The notes under the pieces were generated by a model. It saw only the letters and a list, made by a program, of their open reading frames with translations, was not told where the DNA came from and did not search any database. Shown piece after piece: positions 46,781-55,301 of a DNA stretch of 55,829 nucleotides. The position numbers were made by a program, and so were the translations under genes. Source of the stretch: Rhizobacter sp. (GTDB taxonomy: Bacteria; Pseudomonadota; Gammaproteobacteria; Burkholderiales; Burkholderiaceae_C). Each line of letters starts with the position of its first letter. Within the stretch, counting starts at the first letter, position 1. The DNA lies in assembly GCA_023954175.1 (NCBI GenBank), contig JAMLIM010000015.1, positions 1 to 55,829 on the forward strand. The letters are read 5' to 3'.

Positions 46781-48037
46781 ATGAATCTCCCCTACGAACT
46801 GCAGATCGGCTGGCGTTACACGCGATCGGGCCGCAGCGGGCGGCGCAACGGTTTCATCTCCTTCATCTCCGGTGTGTCGATGCTGGGCATTGCGCTGGGC
46901 GTCGCGGCGCTGATCGTCGTGCTGTCGGTGATGAACGGCTTCCAGAAGGAGGTGCGCGACCGCATGCTGTCGGTCGTCGCGCATGTCGAGATCTACGACC
47001 GCAGCGGCGCGGCGTTGCCCGACTGGCACGCCACGGCGGCGCAGGCGCGCCGCAATCCGCAGGTGCTCGGTGCGGCGCCTTTCGTTGCCGCGCAGGCGCT
47101 GATCGCGCGCGGCGAAGACATGCGCGGCGCGATCGTGCGCGGCATCTCGCCCGAAGACGAGGCGACCGTCACCGAACTCGGTGCGCGGCTGCACGACAGT
47201 CTCTTCTCGAAGCTGACGCCCGGCGGCTGGAACATCGCGCTCGGCACCGAGCTGGCGCGTGCGCTGGGCGTGAACGCTGGCGACAAGATCACGATCGTCG
47301 CACCGGGCGGCCTGTTGACGCCGGCCGGCGTCGTGCCAAGGCTCAAGCAGTTCACGCTCGTCGGCAGCTTCGACACCGGCCATTACGAGTACGACAGCGG
47401 CCTCGCGCTGATCAACGTGGACGACGCTGCGCGCCTGTTTCGCGTCGAGGGGCCGACCGGCGTGCAGCTGCGGCTGAAGGACCTGCATCAGGCGCGTGAA
47501 GTCGCGCAGGCGCTCGCGGCCGAACTCGGGCCGGGCGTGAACGTGACCGACTGGACGCGCACGAATCGCAACTGGTTCGCCGCGGTGCAGCTGGAAAAGC
47601 GCCTGATGTTCATCATCCTGACGCTGATCGTCGCCGTCGCCGCGTTCAACCTCGTCTCCACGCTCGTCATGACAGTGACCGACAAGCGCGCCGACATCGC
47701 GATCCTGCGCACGCTCGGCGCGAGCCCGCGCTCGATCATGGCGATCTTCATGGTGCAGGGCGCGGCGTCGGGCGTGATCGGCACCCTGAGCGGCGTCGCA
47801 TTCGGCCTCGCGATCGCATTCAACATCGACGTCATCGTGCCGGCGATCGAGCGGCTGCTGCACGTGAGCTTCCTGCCCGGCAGCGTCTACCTGATCAGCC
47901 GCATGCCGAGCGACCCGCAGCGCGGCGACATCGTGCCGATCGTCGCCATCTCGCTGCTGCTCGCCTTCGTCGCCACGCTCTACCCGAGCTGGCGCGCGAG
48001 CCGCATGCAGCCGGCCGAGGCGCTGCGCTATGAGTGA
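46781..48037 (+). CDS. lolC: lipoprotein-releasing ABC permease LolC/LolE
   Basis: A 418-residue inner-membrane permease of the Lol system, which releases lipoproteins from the inner membrane for LolA. It starts [20 protein letters not shown] with helix 1 at [20 protein letters not shown], a periplasmic domain (about residues 50-265), and three C-terminal helices including [20 protein letters not shown]. Only one permease gene is present beside lolD, so it may work as a homodimer (LolF-like). It overlaps lolD by 8 bp. Confidence 0.93.
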   Translation: MNLPYELQIGWRYTRSGRSGRRNGFISFISGVSMLGIALGVAALIVVLSVMNGFQKEVRDRMLSVVAHVEIYDRSGAALPDWHATAAQARRNPQVLGAAPFVAAQALIARGEDMRGAIVRGISPEDEATVTELGARLHDSLFSKLTPGGWNIALGTELARALGVNAGDKITIVAPGGLLTPAGVVPRLKQFTLVGSFDTGHYEYDSGLALINVDDAARLFRVEGPTGVQLRLKDLHQAREVAQALAAELGPGVNVTDWTRTNRNWFAAVQLEKRLMFIILTLIVAVAAFNLVSTLVMTVTDKRADIAILRTLGASPRSIMAIFMVQGAASGVIGTLSGVAFGLAIAFNIDVIVPAIERLLHVSFLPGSVYLISRMPSDPQRGDIVPIVAISLLLAFVATLYPSWRASRMQPAEALRYE

Positions 48038-48728
48038 TCCGTCACCCGCGAAGGTCGTGCTTCAATGCAAGGACCTCGACAAGCGCTTTCAGGACATCGA
48101 CATCGACGTTCACGTGCTGCGCGGCGTCAACCTGCACGTGCATGCGGGCGAAACGCTCGCCGTCGTCGGCGCGTCGGGCTCGGGCAAGAGCACGCTGCTG
48201 CACCTGCTCGGCGGCCTCGAGGCGCCGAGCGCCGGCAGCGTCGACCTGATGGGGCGCGATTTCGCCGCGATGGGCGCCACCGCGCAGGGCGAGTGGCGCA
48301 ACCGGCACCTCGGCTTCGTCTACCAGTTCCACCACCTGCTGCCCGAGTTCAGCGCGCTCGACAACGTCGCGATGCCGCTGCGCATCCGCCGGCTCGCGCC
48401 CGACGCGGCGCGCGAGCAGGCGGCCCAGGTGCTGGCGCAGGTGGGCCTGGCCGATCGCGTGTCGCACCGGCCGTCGCAGCTCTCGGGCGGTGAGCGTCAG
48501 CGTGTCGCGATCGCGCGCGCGCTCGTGGCGCGGCCGGCCTGCGTGCTGGCCGACGAGCCGACGGGCAACCTCGACCGCGAAACGGCCGGCGGCGTGTTCG
48601 AGCTGATGCTCTCGCTCGCGCGCCAGCAGGGCACGGCATTCGTCCTCGTCACGCACGACGAGGGATTCGCGCGACGCTGCGACCGCATGCTGCGGCTCAA
48701 GCTCGGCGTGCTGGTCGGGCCGGACTGA
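48030..48728 (+). CDS. lolD: lipoprotein-releasing system ATPase LolD
   Basis: A 232-residue ATPase. Walker A is GASGSGKST, the signature [16 protein letters not shown], Walker [13 protein letters not shown] and the switch His LVTHDEGFA. Length and the tight overlap with lolC (8 bp) identify it as LolD. It supplies energy for handing lipoproteins to LolA. A terminator-like hairpin follows at 48777, between this gene and the convergent DUF1579-like gene. Confidence 0.95.
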   Translation: MSDPSPAKVVLQCKDLDKRFQDIDIDVHVLRGVNLHVHAGETLAVVGASGSGKSTLLHLLGGLEAPSAGSVDLMGRDFAAMGATAQGEWRNRHLGFVYQFHHLLPEFSALDNVAMPLRIRRLAPDAAREQAAQVLAQVGLADRVSHRPSQLSGGERQRVAIARALVARPACVLADEPTGNLDRETAGGVFELMLSLARQQGTAFVLVTHDEGFARRCDRMLRLKLGVLVGPD

Positions 48729-48776
48729 GGCGCGGTCTGGCGCCTCCCGGTGCGACAGCGCGGCAGCCCGGTGCCT

Positions 48777-48801
48777 CACGCGAGCGCTCGGCGCTCGCGT
48801 G
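48777..48801. terminator. hairpin between convergent lolD and the DUF1579-like gene
   Basis: CACGCGAGCG - CTCGG - CGCTCGCGTG is a perfect 10-bp stem in the 99-bp gap. On the + strand it is followed by AATGTTT, a weak T tract, so it may stop lolCD transcripts and possibly both strands. Confidence 0.55.
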
Positions 48802-48827
48802 AATGTTTCGCCCGCCGCTCGCGCGAA

Positions 48828-49301
48828 TCAGGCGCTCGGCGCCCGCGCGAAGTCGGCTTGCACCGCAAGGTGCGCGGTACCGGAGGGCTCGATGTTGTGC
48901 ATCACGATGCGCAGGCCATCGGGCGCGGGCAGGTCGAGCGTGATGCGCCAGCCCCAGTCCGGTCCGGGTGGCGCGGCGTAGTGGCCGGTCAGAGAGACGA
49001 TGCCCGGTGCCTCGACCCCGCCCTCGCACACCATCAGCCTTGCGTTCATGTGGAACGAGTCGCCCCAGGCGGCGCTCGCCGTGCCGGCCTCGTTGTCGTT
49101 GCCGACGATCAGCAGCCCTTCCTGCGCCTTGCCGTCGAACGCCCAGCTGTAGGCGAACGACAGGAACGAGCCCTTGGCCACCGGCGTGACGACGAGCCGC
49201 GATGCCGAGGCGAACACCGGCCCGCCCTCGCCCTCCATCCAAAGCCGCTTCTCGCCTTGCCAGGCGCCCAGCAGGCGCGCATGCAGATCAGTGAGTTTCA
49301 T
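48828..49301 (-). CDS. DUF1579-like protein, unknown function
   Basis: A 157-residue protein without signal peptide or membrane helix. It has a lipocalin-like beta pattern: LHARLLGAWQGEKRLWM, SRLVVTPVAKGSFLSFAYSW, GLLIVGNDNE and GIVSLTGHYAAPPG. The Trp in LGAWQGEKRL and overall length recall DUF1579-type proteins, which may bind small hydrophobic ligands; function is unknown. ATG 49301 (MKLTDLHARLLG) is the likely start. It is divergent from tatD. Confidence 0.7.
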   Translation of the reverse strand: MKLTDLHARLLGAWQGEKRLWMEGEGGPVFASASRLVVTPVAKGSFLSFAYSWAFDGKAQEGLLIVGNDNEAGTASAAWGDSFHMNARLMVCEGGVEAPGIVSLTGHYAAPPGPDWGWRITLDLPAPDGLRIVMHNIEPSGTAHLAVQADFARAPSA

Positions 49302-49492
49302 GTAGTCGCCTCCGAAGTTGAAATCGGGTTGTCCGGGGCCGGCAGCCCGGGAGGGGTGGCCTTGGATGCCCACCTCGCCTCGACACCGGCCCTGCCGGGT
49401 CCAGCATAGCGACTCGCGCCGCGCTGCCCAACCCGCACTCGCTGTTGCCGGCACGAGCTTGCTGGCGAGAAATTGCTGGCACGATGCAGGGC

Positions 49493-50353
49493 ATGCACTG
49501 GATCGACACCCACTGCCACCTCGACGCCGCCGAGTTCGACGCCGACCGCGACGTCGTCATCGCCCGCGCCCGTGCGTGCGGCGTAGCGCAGATCGTGCTG
49601 CCGGCGGTGGACGTGGCGGGCTTCGACGCCGTGCGCCGGCTTGCCCACGCCCACGGGTTCGCGTACGCGCTCGGCATCCACCCGCTGTTCGTCGACCGCG
49701 CTGCGGACGGTGACATCGCGCGGCTGCGCGAGGCCCTGGCAGCGCTGCGCGACGACCCGCGCCTCGTCGCCGTCGGCGAGATCGGCCTCGACCACTTCGT
49801 GCCCGGTCTGGATCGCGCCCGCCAGGCGCACTTCTACGCCGCGCAGCTCGCGCTCGCGCGTGAGTTCGAGTTGCCGGTGATCCTGCACGTGCGGCGCTCG
49901 GCCGACGACCTTCTCAAGCACTTGCGCCTGGCGGCCGTGGCGGGTGGCATCGCGCATGCGTTCAACGGCAGCGAGCAGCAGGCGCTGGCCTTCGTCGCGC
50001 TCGGCTTCAGGCTGGGCTTCGGCGGCACGCTCAGCTTCGAGCGCGCACTGCGCATCCGCAGCCTCGCGAAGCGCTTGCCCGGGCACGCGATCGTGCTCGA
50101 GACCGACGCCCCCGACATCCCGCCGCAATGGCTTTATCGCACGGCCGAGCAGCGCGCCGACGGCGCCGCGCAGGCGCGCAACGAGCCGGGCGAACTGCCG
50201 CGCATCGGGCAATCGCTCGCGGCGTTGCGCGGCTGGACGCTCGAGCACACCGCCGCGGTGACCGGCGCGAACGCGCGTGCCGCGCTGCCGCGCCTCGCGG
50301 CGCTCGATAGGCACAGCGTTCGAATGGCTTCCGACGCCGGGCGCGACACTTGA
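49493..50353 (+). CDS. tatD: TatD-family metal-dependent DNase
   Basis: A 286-residue TIM-barrel hydrolase. Metal-binding HCH in IDTHCHLDAAEF, the Glu in VGEIGLDHFVPG, His in LPVILHVRRSADD and AHAFNGSEQQA, and the final Asp in VLETDAPDIPP all match TatD-type enzymes (3'-5' DNase/RNase; YcfH/YjjV-like). ATG 49493 (MHWIDTHC) follows the usual family start; ATG 49484 is 9 bp upstream. It overlaps the next gene by 4 bp (TTGA), so translation is coupled. Genes lolC-lolD-tatD are often neighbours in betaproteobacteria. Confidence 0.92.
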   Translation: MHWIDTHCHLDAAEFDADRDVVIARARACGVAQIVLPAVDVAGFDAVRRLAHAHGFAYALGIHPLFVDRAADGDIARLREALAALRDDPRLVAVGEIGLDHFVPGLDRARQAHFYAAQLALAREFELPVILHVRRSADDLLKHLRLAAVAGGIAHAFNGSEQQALAFVALGFRLGFGGTLSFERALRIRSLAKRLPGHAIVLETDAPDIPPQWLYRTAEQRADGAAQARNEPGELPRIGQSLAALRGWTLEHTAAVTGANARAALPRLAALDRHSVRMASDAGRDT

Positions 50354-50859
50354 CCACGGATCGCCTTCAGGGCCTGCCGCCGGTGATCGCCCGCGGTACG
50401 CAGCTCGTCGTGCTGGGCAGCTTTCCGGGTGCGGCGTCGCTCGCGGCGCGCCAGTACTACGCCCATCCGCGCAACCAGTTCTGGCCGCTGATGTCGGCGC
50501 TGCTGGGTGTCGATCTGCTGCCACTGCCCTACGCCCGGCGGCTCACGGTGCTGCGCGAACGCGGCGTCGGGCTGTGGGACGTCTACGCCAGCTGCCGACG
50601 GCAGGGCAGCCTGGACAGCGCCATCGAAGATGCAACGCCGAACGACCTGGCGAGCCTGCGCCGGCGCGCGCCGCGACTGCGGGCCGTTGCCCACAACGGC
50701 GGCGAATCGGCGCGCTTCATGCGGGCGACCGCAGCGCTCGGTGTGCCCGTCATACGCCTGCCCTCGACGAGCCCGGCCAACGCGAGCTGGTCCTTCGAAC
50801 GCAAGCTCGCCGCGTGGCGCGCGGTGTTCGACGAATTCGGTGTCTCGATCGAAGCCTGA
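50350..50859 (+). CDS. DNA-deoxyinosine glycosylase (UDG superfamily)
   Basis: A 169-residue base-excision-repair enzyme of the uracil-DNA-glycosylase fold. Motif 1 is VVLGSFPGAASLAARQYYAH, with PRNQFWPLM after it; the second motif LPSTSPANASWSFE binds DNA. These match the hypoxanthine-DNA-glycosylase group, which removes deaminated adenine. It starts with TTG 50350, overlapping the tatD stop. Together with TatD it could form a small DNA-repair operon. Confidence 0.87.
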   Translation: MTTDRLQGLPPVIARGTQLVVLGSFPGAASLAARQYYAHPRNQFWPLMSALLGVDLLPLPYARRLTVLRERGVGLWDVYASCRRQGSLDSAIEDATPNDLASLRRRAPRLRAVAHNGGESARFMRATAALGVPVIRLPSTSPANASWSFERKLAAWRAVFDEFGVSIEA

Positions 50860-50919
50860 AGCGCACCCGCGGCCCAGGGTTTGTGCGGAGGAAGCCGAAC
50901 CCGTCGCAATGACAAAATC

Positions 50920-50947
50920 CATAACATCAATATTTACTGATGTTATG
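50920..50947. promoter_or_regulatory. 28-bp operator-like palindrome before the amidohydrolase gene
   Basis: CATAACATCA - ATATTTAC - TGATGTTATG has perfect 10-bp arms and is much more AT-rich than its surroundings. It ends 11 bp before ATG 50959 and overlaps the Shine-Dalgarno area and a possible -10 (ATGACA at 50909 as -35). A bound regulator would block expression. No T run follows, so it is not a terminator. No adjacent regulator gene is seen. Confidence 0.65.
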
Positions 50948-50958
50948 AGGTGCCCTCG

Positions 50959-52911
50959 ATGAACAAGCACAACTTCAGGCGCTGGCTCGCCAGGCTGACG
51001 GCGATCGGCATGGTGGCGGCCGGCGTCGTCAGCTGCGGCGGCAGCAACGACCCCGTTGTCCAGCCCGCGACGCTGGTGCTGCGCGGCGGCAAGGTGATGA
51101 CGATGGATGCCGGCGGCACGATCGCGAGCGCGGTTGCGGTCCGGGGCAGGCGCATCGTCGCGGTGGGCAGCGATGCCGCGATGGCGGGCTACATCAACGA
51201 CGAGACGAAGATCGTCGAGCTCGACGGCCGCATGCTGCTGCCGGGCTTCATCGACGCCCACATCCACCCGGTGCTCGGCTCGGAGCGCATGAACGAATGC
51301 AGCGCCGGCGGCGAGACGCTCAAGGTCGACGTGATCGTCCAGATCGCCCTCGACTGCGTCGCTGCCGATCCCGCCCCCCGCGACGACAAGTGGATCCAGG
51401 TCGTGAACGTCAACCCGGCCACCTTCGTCGCCACGGCGAACGATCTGGACGCGATCAGCACCGTGCGCCCGGTGATCCTGATCGGCATCGACGGCCACAC
51501 CTCGTGGGTCAACCACAAGGCGCTGGCGCTCGCCGGCATCACCGCCGCGACGCCCGATCCGGTGGGCGGGCAGATCGAGCGCGACGCTCACGGCAACCCG
51601 ACCGGCTTCCTGAAGGATGCGGCGCAGGGCCTCGTCACCGCACTGATTCCGCCGCTGTCGTTCGCCGAGCGCAAGGCCCTCGCGCAGCAGGCGATCGAGC
51701 TCATTCGCTCCAAGGGCATCACCTCGGTGCAGGACGCCTGGGCCTCGGAAGAGGCGATGGACGTCTACGAGGCGCTCGCGAAGGACGGCACGCTCAAGAT
51801 GCGGGTGCGCGCGACGCTCGCCTCCGACGTCGTCGACGACGAGGCCGAATACAAGCGCCTGATCGCGCTCCGCGCGCGCTTCGCGAATCACGATCTGATC
51901 CGCGCCAACGGCGTGAAGATCTTCTCCGACGGCGTGATCGAGTACCCGACGCAGACGGCGGCGATGATCGTGCCCTACTACGACGGTCACGGCGGCGCGA
52001 CGACGAACTACGGTGGGCGCTATTTCGAGCAGAGCGTGCTCAACGCCTACGTCGCCCGGCTCGACGCCGAAGGCTTCACGGTGCACACGCACTCGATCGG
52101 CGACTACACGACGCATGCCGTGCTCGATGCCCTCGCCTACGCCCGCGGCAAGAACGGCGTGACCGACAACCGGCACCAGATCTCCCACCTGCAGGTGGTC
52201 GATCCGGCGGACTTCCCGCGCTTTGCCGCGCTCGGCGTCGCCGCCAACATGCAGCTCTTCTGGGCGCTGCCCGACGTCTACACAATCGACGCGGTGCAGC
52301 CCTACATGCGGCCCGATCGCTTCGAACTGATGTACCCGGCGGGCAGCCTGCTCGCCGCGGGCGCAGAACTGGTCGGCGGCAGCGACTGGCCGGTGGACGT
52401 GTTCCCGGACGACCCGATGCCCAACACGCCACTGTCGGCCAGTGCGATCGCCCTCACGCGCGTCAACGAGTTCGAGCCGCAGTACGCCGGCCTGGTGCTC
52501 AACGCGAAGGAGCGCGTGACGCTCAAGGACATGCTCGCCGCCTACACGATCAATGCCGCGCGCGCGCTGCGGCTCGACACCGAAGTCGGCTCGATCGAGG
52601 TCGGCAAGCTGGCCGACTTCGTCGTCCTCGACCAGGACATCACGGCCATCACGCCGATGGAGCTGCTCGCAGTGCAGGTGCACTACACGATCTTCGACGG
52701 CGAGGTCGTCTACGACAACACGGCGGCGCCGATGGCCGCGCCGGCGGCGTTGCGCTCGGTCGCGCTCGAGCAGCCGGCCAGCGTGAAGCGCACGCGCGCC
52801 GCGCGCCGAAGCCACGACTTCTGCGGCGACGCGACGCATCGTCATCAGGTGGCCACGGCGCCGTCCGCGCGACCGGTCGGCCAGACCCTCGCGTCGGCAG
52901 GCGGGCGCTGA
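50959..52911 (+). CDS. amidohydrolase family lipoprotein, YtcJ-like
   Basis: A 650-residue hydrolase with a lipoprotein-type leader (AIGMVAAGVVSC, lipobox Cys at about residue 27), so it is likely attached to an envelope membrane. The TIM-barrel metal-dependent domain has the HxH in PGFIDAHIHPVLGSER, a His in IGIDGHTSWVNHKAL, HTHSIGDYTTHAV, HQISHLQVV and the final Asp in GGSDWPVDVF. This layout matches YtcJ-like N-substituted-formamide deformylase or imidazolonepropionase-type amidohydrolases; the substrate is unknown. ATG 50959 has GAGG 8 nt upstream. The last 50 residues are Arg-rich and atypical. It ends 61 bp before the IS630 element. Confidence 0.88.
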   Translation: MNKHNFRRWLARLTAIGMVAAGVVSCGGSNDPVVQPATLVLRGGKVMTMDAGGTIASAVAVRGRRIVAVGSDAAMAGYINDETKIVELDGRMLLPGFIDAHIHPVLGSERMNECSAGGETLKVDVIVQIALDCVAADPAPRDDKWIQVVNVNPATFVATANDLDAISTVRPVILIGIDGHTSWVNHKALALAGITAATPDPVGGQIERDAHGNPTGFLKDAAQGLVTALIPPLSFAERKALAQQAIELIRSKGITSVQDAWASEEAMDVYEALAKDGTLKMRVRATLASDVVDDEAEYKRLIALRARFANHDLIRANGVKIFSDGVIEYPTQTAAMIVPYYDGHGGATTNYGGRYFEQSVLNAYVARLDAEGFTVHTHSIGDYTTHAVLDALAYARGKNGVTDNRHQISHLQVVDPADFPRFAALGVAANMQLFWALPDVYTIDAVQPYMRPDRFELMYPAGSLLAAGAELVGGSDWPVDVFPDDPMPNTPLSASAIALTRVNEFEPQYAGLVLNAKERVTLKDMLAAYTINAARALRLDTEVGSIEVGKLADFVVLDQDITAITPMELLAVQVHYTIFDGEVVYDNTAAPMAAPAALRSVALEQPASVKRTRAARRSHDFCGDATHRHQVATAPSARPVGQTLASAGGR

Positions 52912-52972
52912 GCGCGCCGATCGAGCTCGGGACACGCGGAGACCAGGCGACGGCCGGGCGACGGTGGCGCGC

Positions 52973-54140
52973 TAGTGTAGTGTTCTATTCTTGAGTGAAC
53001 TTAATTGCAACAACCAGCTCCAATGCTCTACATCGGTTTGCATTGGAGCGAGCAATTGCGAGTTGCCCCCGGGATTGAATTGACGGTTGACCTGGAACGC
53101 GAGCTGACCGCGCTGGCCCGCTCCAAGCGCACCAGTGTCCGACTGGCGCAGCGCGCGCAGATCGTGCTGCTGGCCGCGCAGGGCCTGCAGAACAAGGAGA
53201 TCGCCGAGCAGCTTGGCATCGGGCGAGTGCAGGTTGCGCGCTGGCGCGAACGCTTCCTGGAATTCGGCCTGCAAGGCATCGAACGGGACCTGCCGCGCGG
53301 CGCGCCGCCGGTGAAGGTGGACGTGGCGAAGTTGGTGGAACTGACCACGCAGAGCACGCCCGAGGCGGCCACACACTGGAGCACGCGCAAGATGGCCGCT
53401 GTGCTTGAGGTCAGCCCCAGCACCGTGATGCGCCACTGGCAGGCCAACGGCCTGAAGCCGCATTTGGTGCGCGGCTTCAAAGTCTCGCGCGATCCGAAGT
53501 TCGTCGAGAAACTCGAAGACATCGTGGGCCTGTACATGTCCCCGCCGGAGCACGCGCTGGTGCTGTGCTGCGACGAGAAGAGCCAGGTACAGGCGCTGGA
53601 CCGCACACAGCCCGGTCTGCCGCTGAAGAAAGGCCGTGCGCAGACGATGACGCACGATTACAAGCGCCACGGCACGACCACGCTGTTCGCGGCGCTCAAT
53701 GTGCTCGACGGGCAGGTCATCGGCCAATGCCAGCAGCGCCATACCCACGCTGAATGGCTGAAGTTCCTGCGCAAGATCGACCGCGAAACTCCCAAGGACA
53801 AAACGCTGCACCTGATCGCCGACAACTACGCCACGCACAAGCACCCGGCCGTGCAGGAGTGGTTGGCCAAGCATCCGAGATTCAACATGCACTTCACGCC
53901 AACCTCGGCGTCCTGGCTGAACATGGTGGAGCGCTTCTTCCGCGATCTGACCACCGAGCGGCTGCGCCGGGGCGTGTTCACCAGCGTGCCTGAACTCGTG
54001 ACCGCCATCGACAAATATGTCGCCCATCACAACACCGACCCCAAACCGTTCATCTGGACCAAGAGCGCGCGCGACATCCTGCAGAAGGTCATTCGCGCCA
54101 ACGCCCGTTTAAGTTCCAAACAGAATGGAACACTGCACTA
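52973..54140 (+). mobile_element. IS630-family insertion sequence, complete
   Basis: Imperfect terminal inverted repeats of about 32 bp bound the element: left TAGTGTAGTGTTCTATTC.. (52973-53004), right TAGTGCAGTGTTCCATTC.. on the other strand (54140-54109); 25 of 32 positions agree. Each end begins with TA, the IS630 target site, which is thus duplicated. The single transposase gene is intact, so the element may be active. It lies between the amidohydrolase gene and selU, cutting into the 3' end of selU. Confidence 0.9.
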
Positions 54141-54141
54141 G
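53023..54141 (+). CDS. IS630-family transposase
   Basis: A 372-residue DDE transposase. The N-terminal helix-turn-helix contains QNKEIAEQLGIGRVQVARWR, a second DNA-binding segment follows (THWSTRKMAAVLEVSPSTVM), and the catalytic Asp-Asp-Glu residues are in VLCCDEKSQVQAL, HLIADNYATHKHP and WLNMVERFFRDLT. ATG 53023 is taken; TTG 53005 would add six residues. Its TAG stop is made by the TA of the target site plus the first flanking G, so the last codon depends on where it is inserted. It overlaps the 3' end of selU by 33 bp on the opposite strand. Confidence 0.92.
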   Translation: MLYIGLHWSEQLRVAPGIELTVDLERELTALARSKRTSVRLAQRAQIVLLAAQGLQNKEIAEQLGIGRVQVARWRERFLEFGLQGIERDLPRGAPPVKVDVAKLVELTTQSTPEAATHWSTRKMAAVLEVSPSTVMRHWQANGLKPHLVRGFKVSRDPKFVEKLEDIVGLYMSPPEHALVLCCDEKSQVQALDRTQPGLPLKKGRAQTMTHDYKRHGTTTLFAALNVLDGQVIGQCQQRHTHAEWLKFLRKIDRETPKDKTLHLIADNYATHKHPAVQEWLAKHPRFNMHFTPTSASWLNMVERFFRDLTTERLRRGVFTSVPELVTAIDKYVAHHNTDPKPFIWTKSARDILQKVIRANARLSSKQNGTLH

Positions 54142-55209
54142 CGTCTTGAGCAACAGGCCCGCGACTTCAAGTCGTTGCCCGTAGCTTCGTCGTGTGGAAC
54201 GCTGATAGCAGGGGTCGTAGTGTTCCACCATCACGCTCTCGAACAGCTCGTCCACACGCCCTTCCGTTGCCAGCGCGGCCCAACGTGCCAGCACCTCCTT
54301 CCCGACCAGCGGCTTCAACGGCTCGAGCTTGCGCACCATGTCCTGCGGGTCGAGCGCAAAGTGGGGATAGTCCTCGCGCCACAGCTTGACCCGCTCGGCC
54401 ATCGGCGCATTGATGTTGACCACGGGCGAGGCGTGCATCGCTTCGTGTAGCGACTCCGGCAACTGCAGGTTGCCGATCTTCTTGCTCTCGGCCTCGACCC
54501 ACACGACCCGGCGGGCGTCGAGCCTTCTCATCTCGGCGAGCAACGCGCTGTCGAACAGCTTCTGCGTCGGTTGCGGATCACCCGGCAGATCGCCGAGCAG
54601 TGAGCCGCGGTGGTGTGCCAACTCTTCGAGTTCGAGCACCTGTTGTCCCTGGCGCCGCAACTCGTGCAGCAAACGGGTCTTGCCTGACCCGGTGGGCCCG
54701 CAAAGGACACGGTAGCTGAACGATCGCGGCAGCGTGTCCAGGCCGGCGCGCACCCAGCGCCGATAGCTCTTCCAGCCACCGGCCAGCACGTCGACTTCGA
54801 AGCCGATAGTTCGCAGGTTGTCGGCCCACAGTCGGCTGCGTTTGCCGCCGCGAAAGCAGTACACGAGGAAGCGGTCCTGCGGCGTGTAGCGCGAGATGAG
54901 CGGCTTGATCTGGTCAGCGATGTTGCGCAGGGAGTAATCGACACCGATCAGGTAGGCCCCGTGCGTGTCGGTCTTGTGGCGGATGCCGACCTCGGCAAAT
55001 TCCTCGTCGTCCACCACAGGCAGGTTCACCGCGCCCGGAATGTGGTCCTCGGCAAACTCGTGCGGCGACCTGGCGTCGATCACCAGCGCATACGACGCGA
55101 ACTCCTGCACTGCCAGCTGCTGCGGATGCACCAACGCTGCGGCGGGGTCGGCGGGACTGACCATCGATTCGACCTGACCTGGGCGTGCTGAAAACGAGTC
55201 GGAAATCAT
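54109..55209 (-). CDS. selU: tRNA 2-selenouridine synthase, 3' end formed by IS DNA
   Basis: A 366-residue enzyme (also called mnmH) that replaces sulfur by selenium in the wobble 2-thiouridine of tRNAs. The rhodanese domain (residues 15-140) has VIDARSPHEFAEDHIPGAVN and the catalytic Cys in FLVYCFRGGKRS; the P-loop domain has VLCGPTGSGKTRLL and later EAESKKIGNLQLPE. Up to LLLKTL it is native; the final nine residues (VQCSILFGT) and the TAA stop come from the IS630 terminal repeat. The loss looks small and the core is intact, so it may still work. ATG 55209 is the likely start. A selD gene is not in the window. Confidence 0.9.
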   Translation of the reverse strand: MISDSFSARPGQVESMVSPADPAAALVHPQQLAVQEFASYALVIDARSPHEFAEDHIPGAVNLPVVDDEEFAEVGIRHKTDTHGAYLIGVDYSLRNIADQIKPLISRYTPQDRFLVYCFRGGKRSRLWADNLRTIGFEVDVLAGGWKSYRRWVRAGLDTLPRSFSYRVLCGPTGSGKTRLLHELRRQGQQVLELEELAHHRGSLLGDLPGDPQPTQKLFDSALLAEMRRLDARRVVWVEAESKKIGNLQLPESLHEAMHASPVVNINAPMAERVKLWREDYPHFALDPQDMVRKLEPLKPLVGKEVLARWAALATEGRVDELFESVMVEHYDPCYQRSTRRSYGQRLEVAGLLLKTLVQCSILFGT

Positions 55210-55301
55210 CGCGCGGACCGCGCTGCTTCACTCCTACATTGAACCCATGCGCCGATGAGCCTTCCGAAGGGCCAATCGGTGCGCTGGACGAGGAGCAGAT
55301 C

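Noticed and set aside
46781-48728. Missing lolE as a sign of gene loss
   Set aside because: Many betaproteobacteria have one LolC/E-type permease beside lolD, so its absence is not evidence of deletion.
52912-55301. tRNA gene or att site at the suspected island edge
   Set aside because: No cloverleaf-like sequence or direct repeat matching a tRNA 3' end was seen near the IS or selU.
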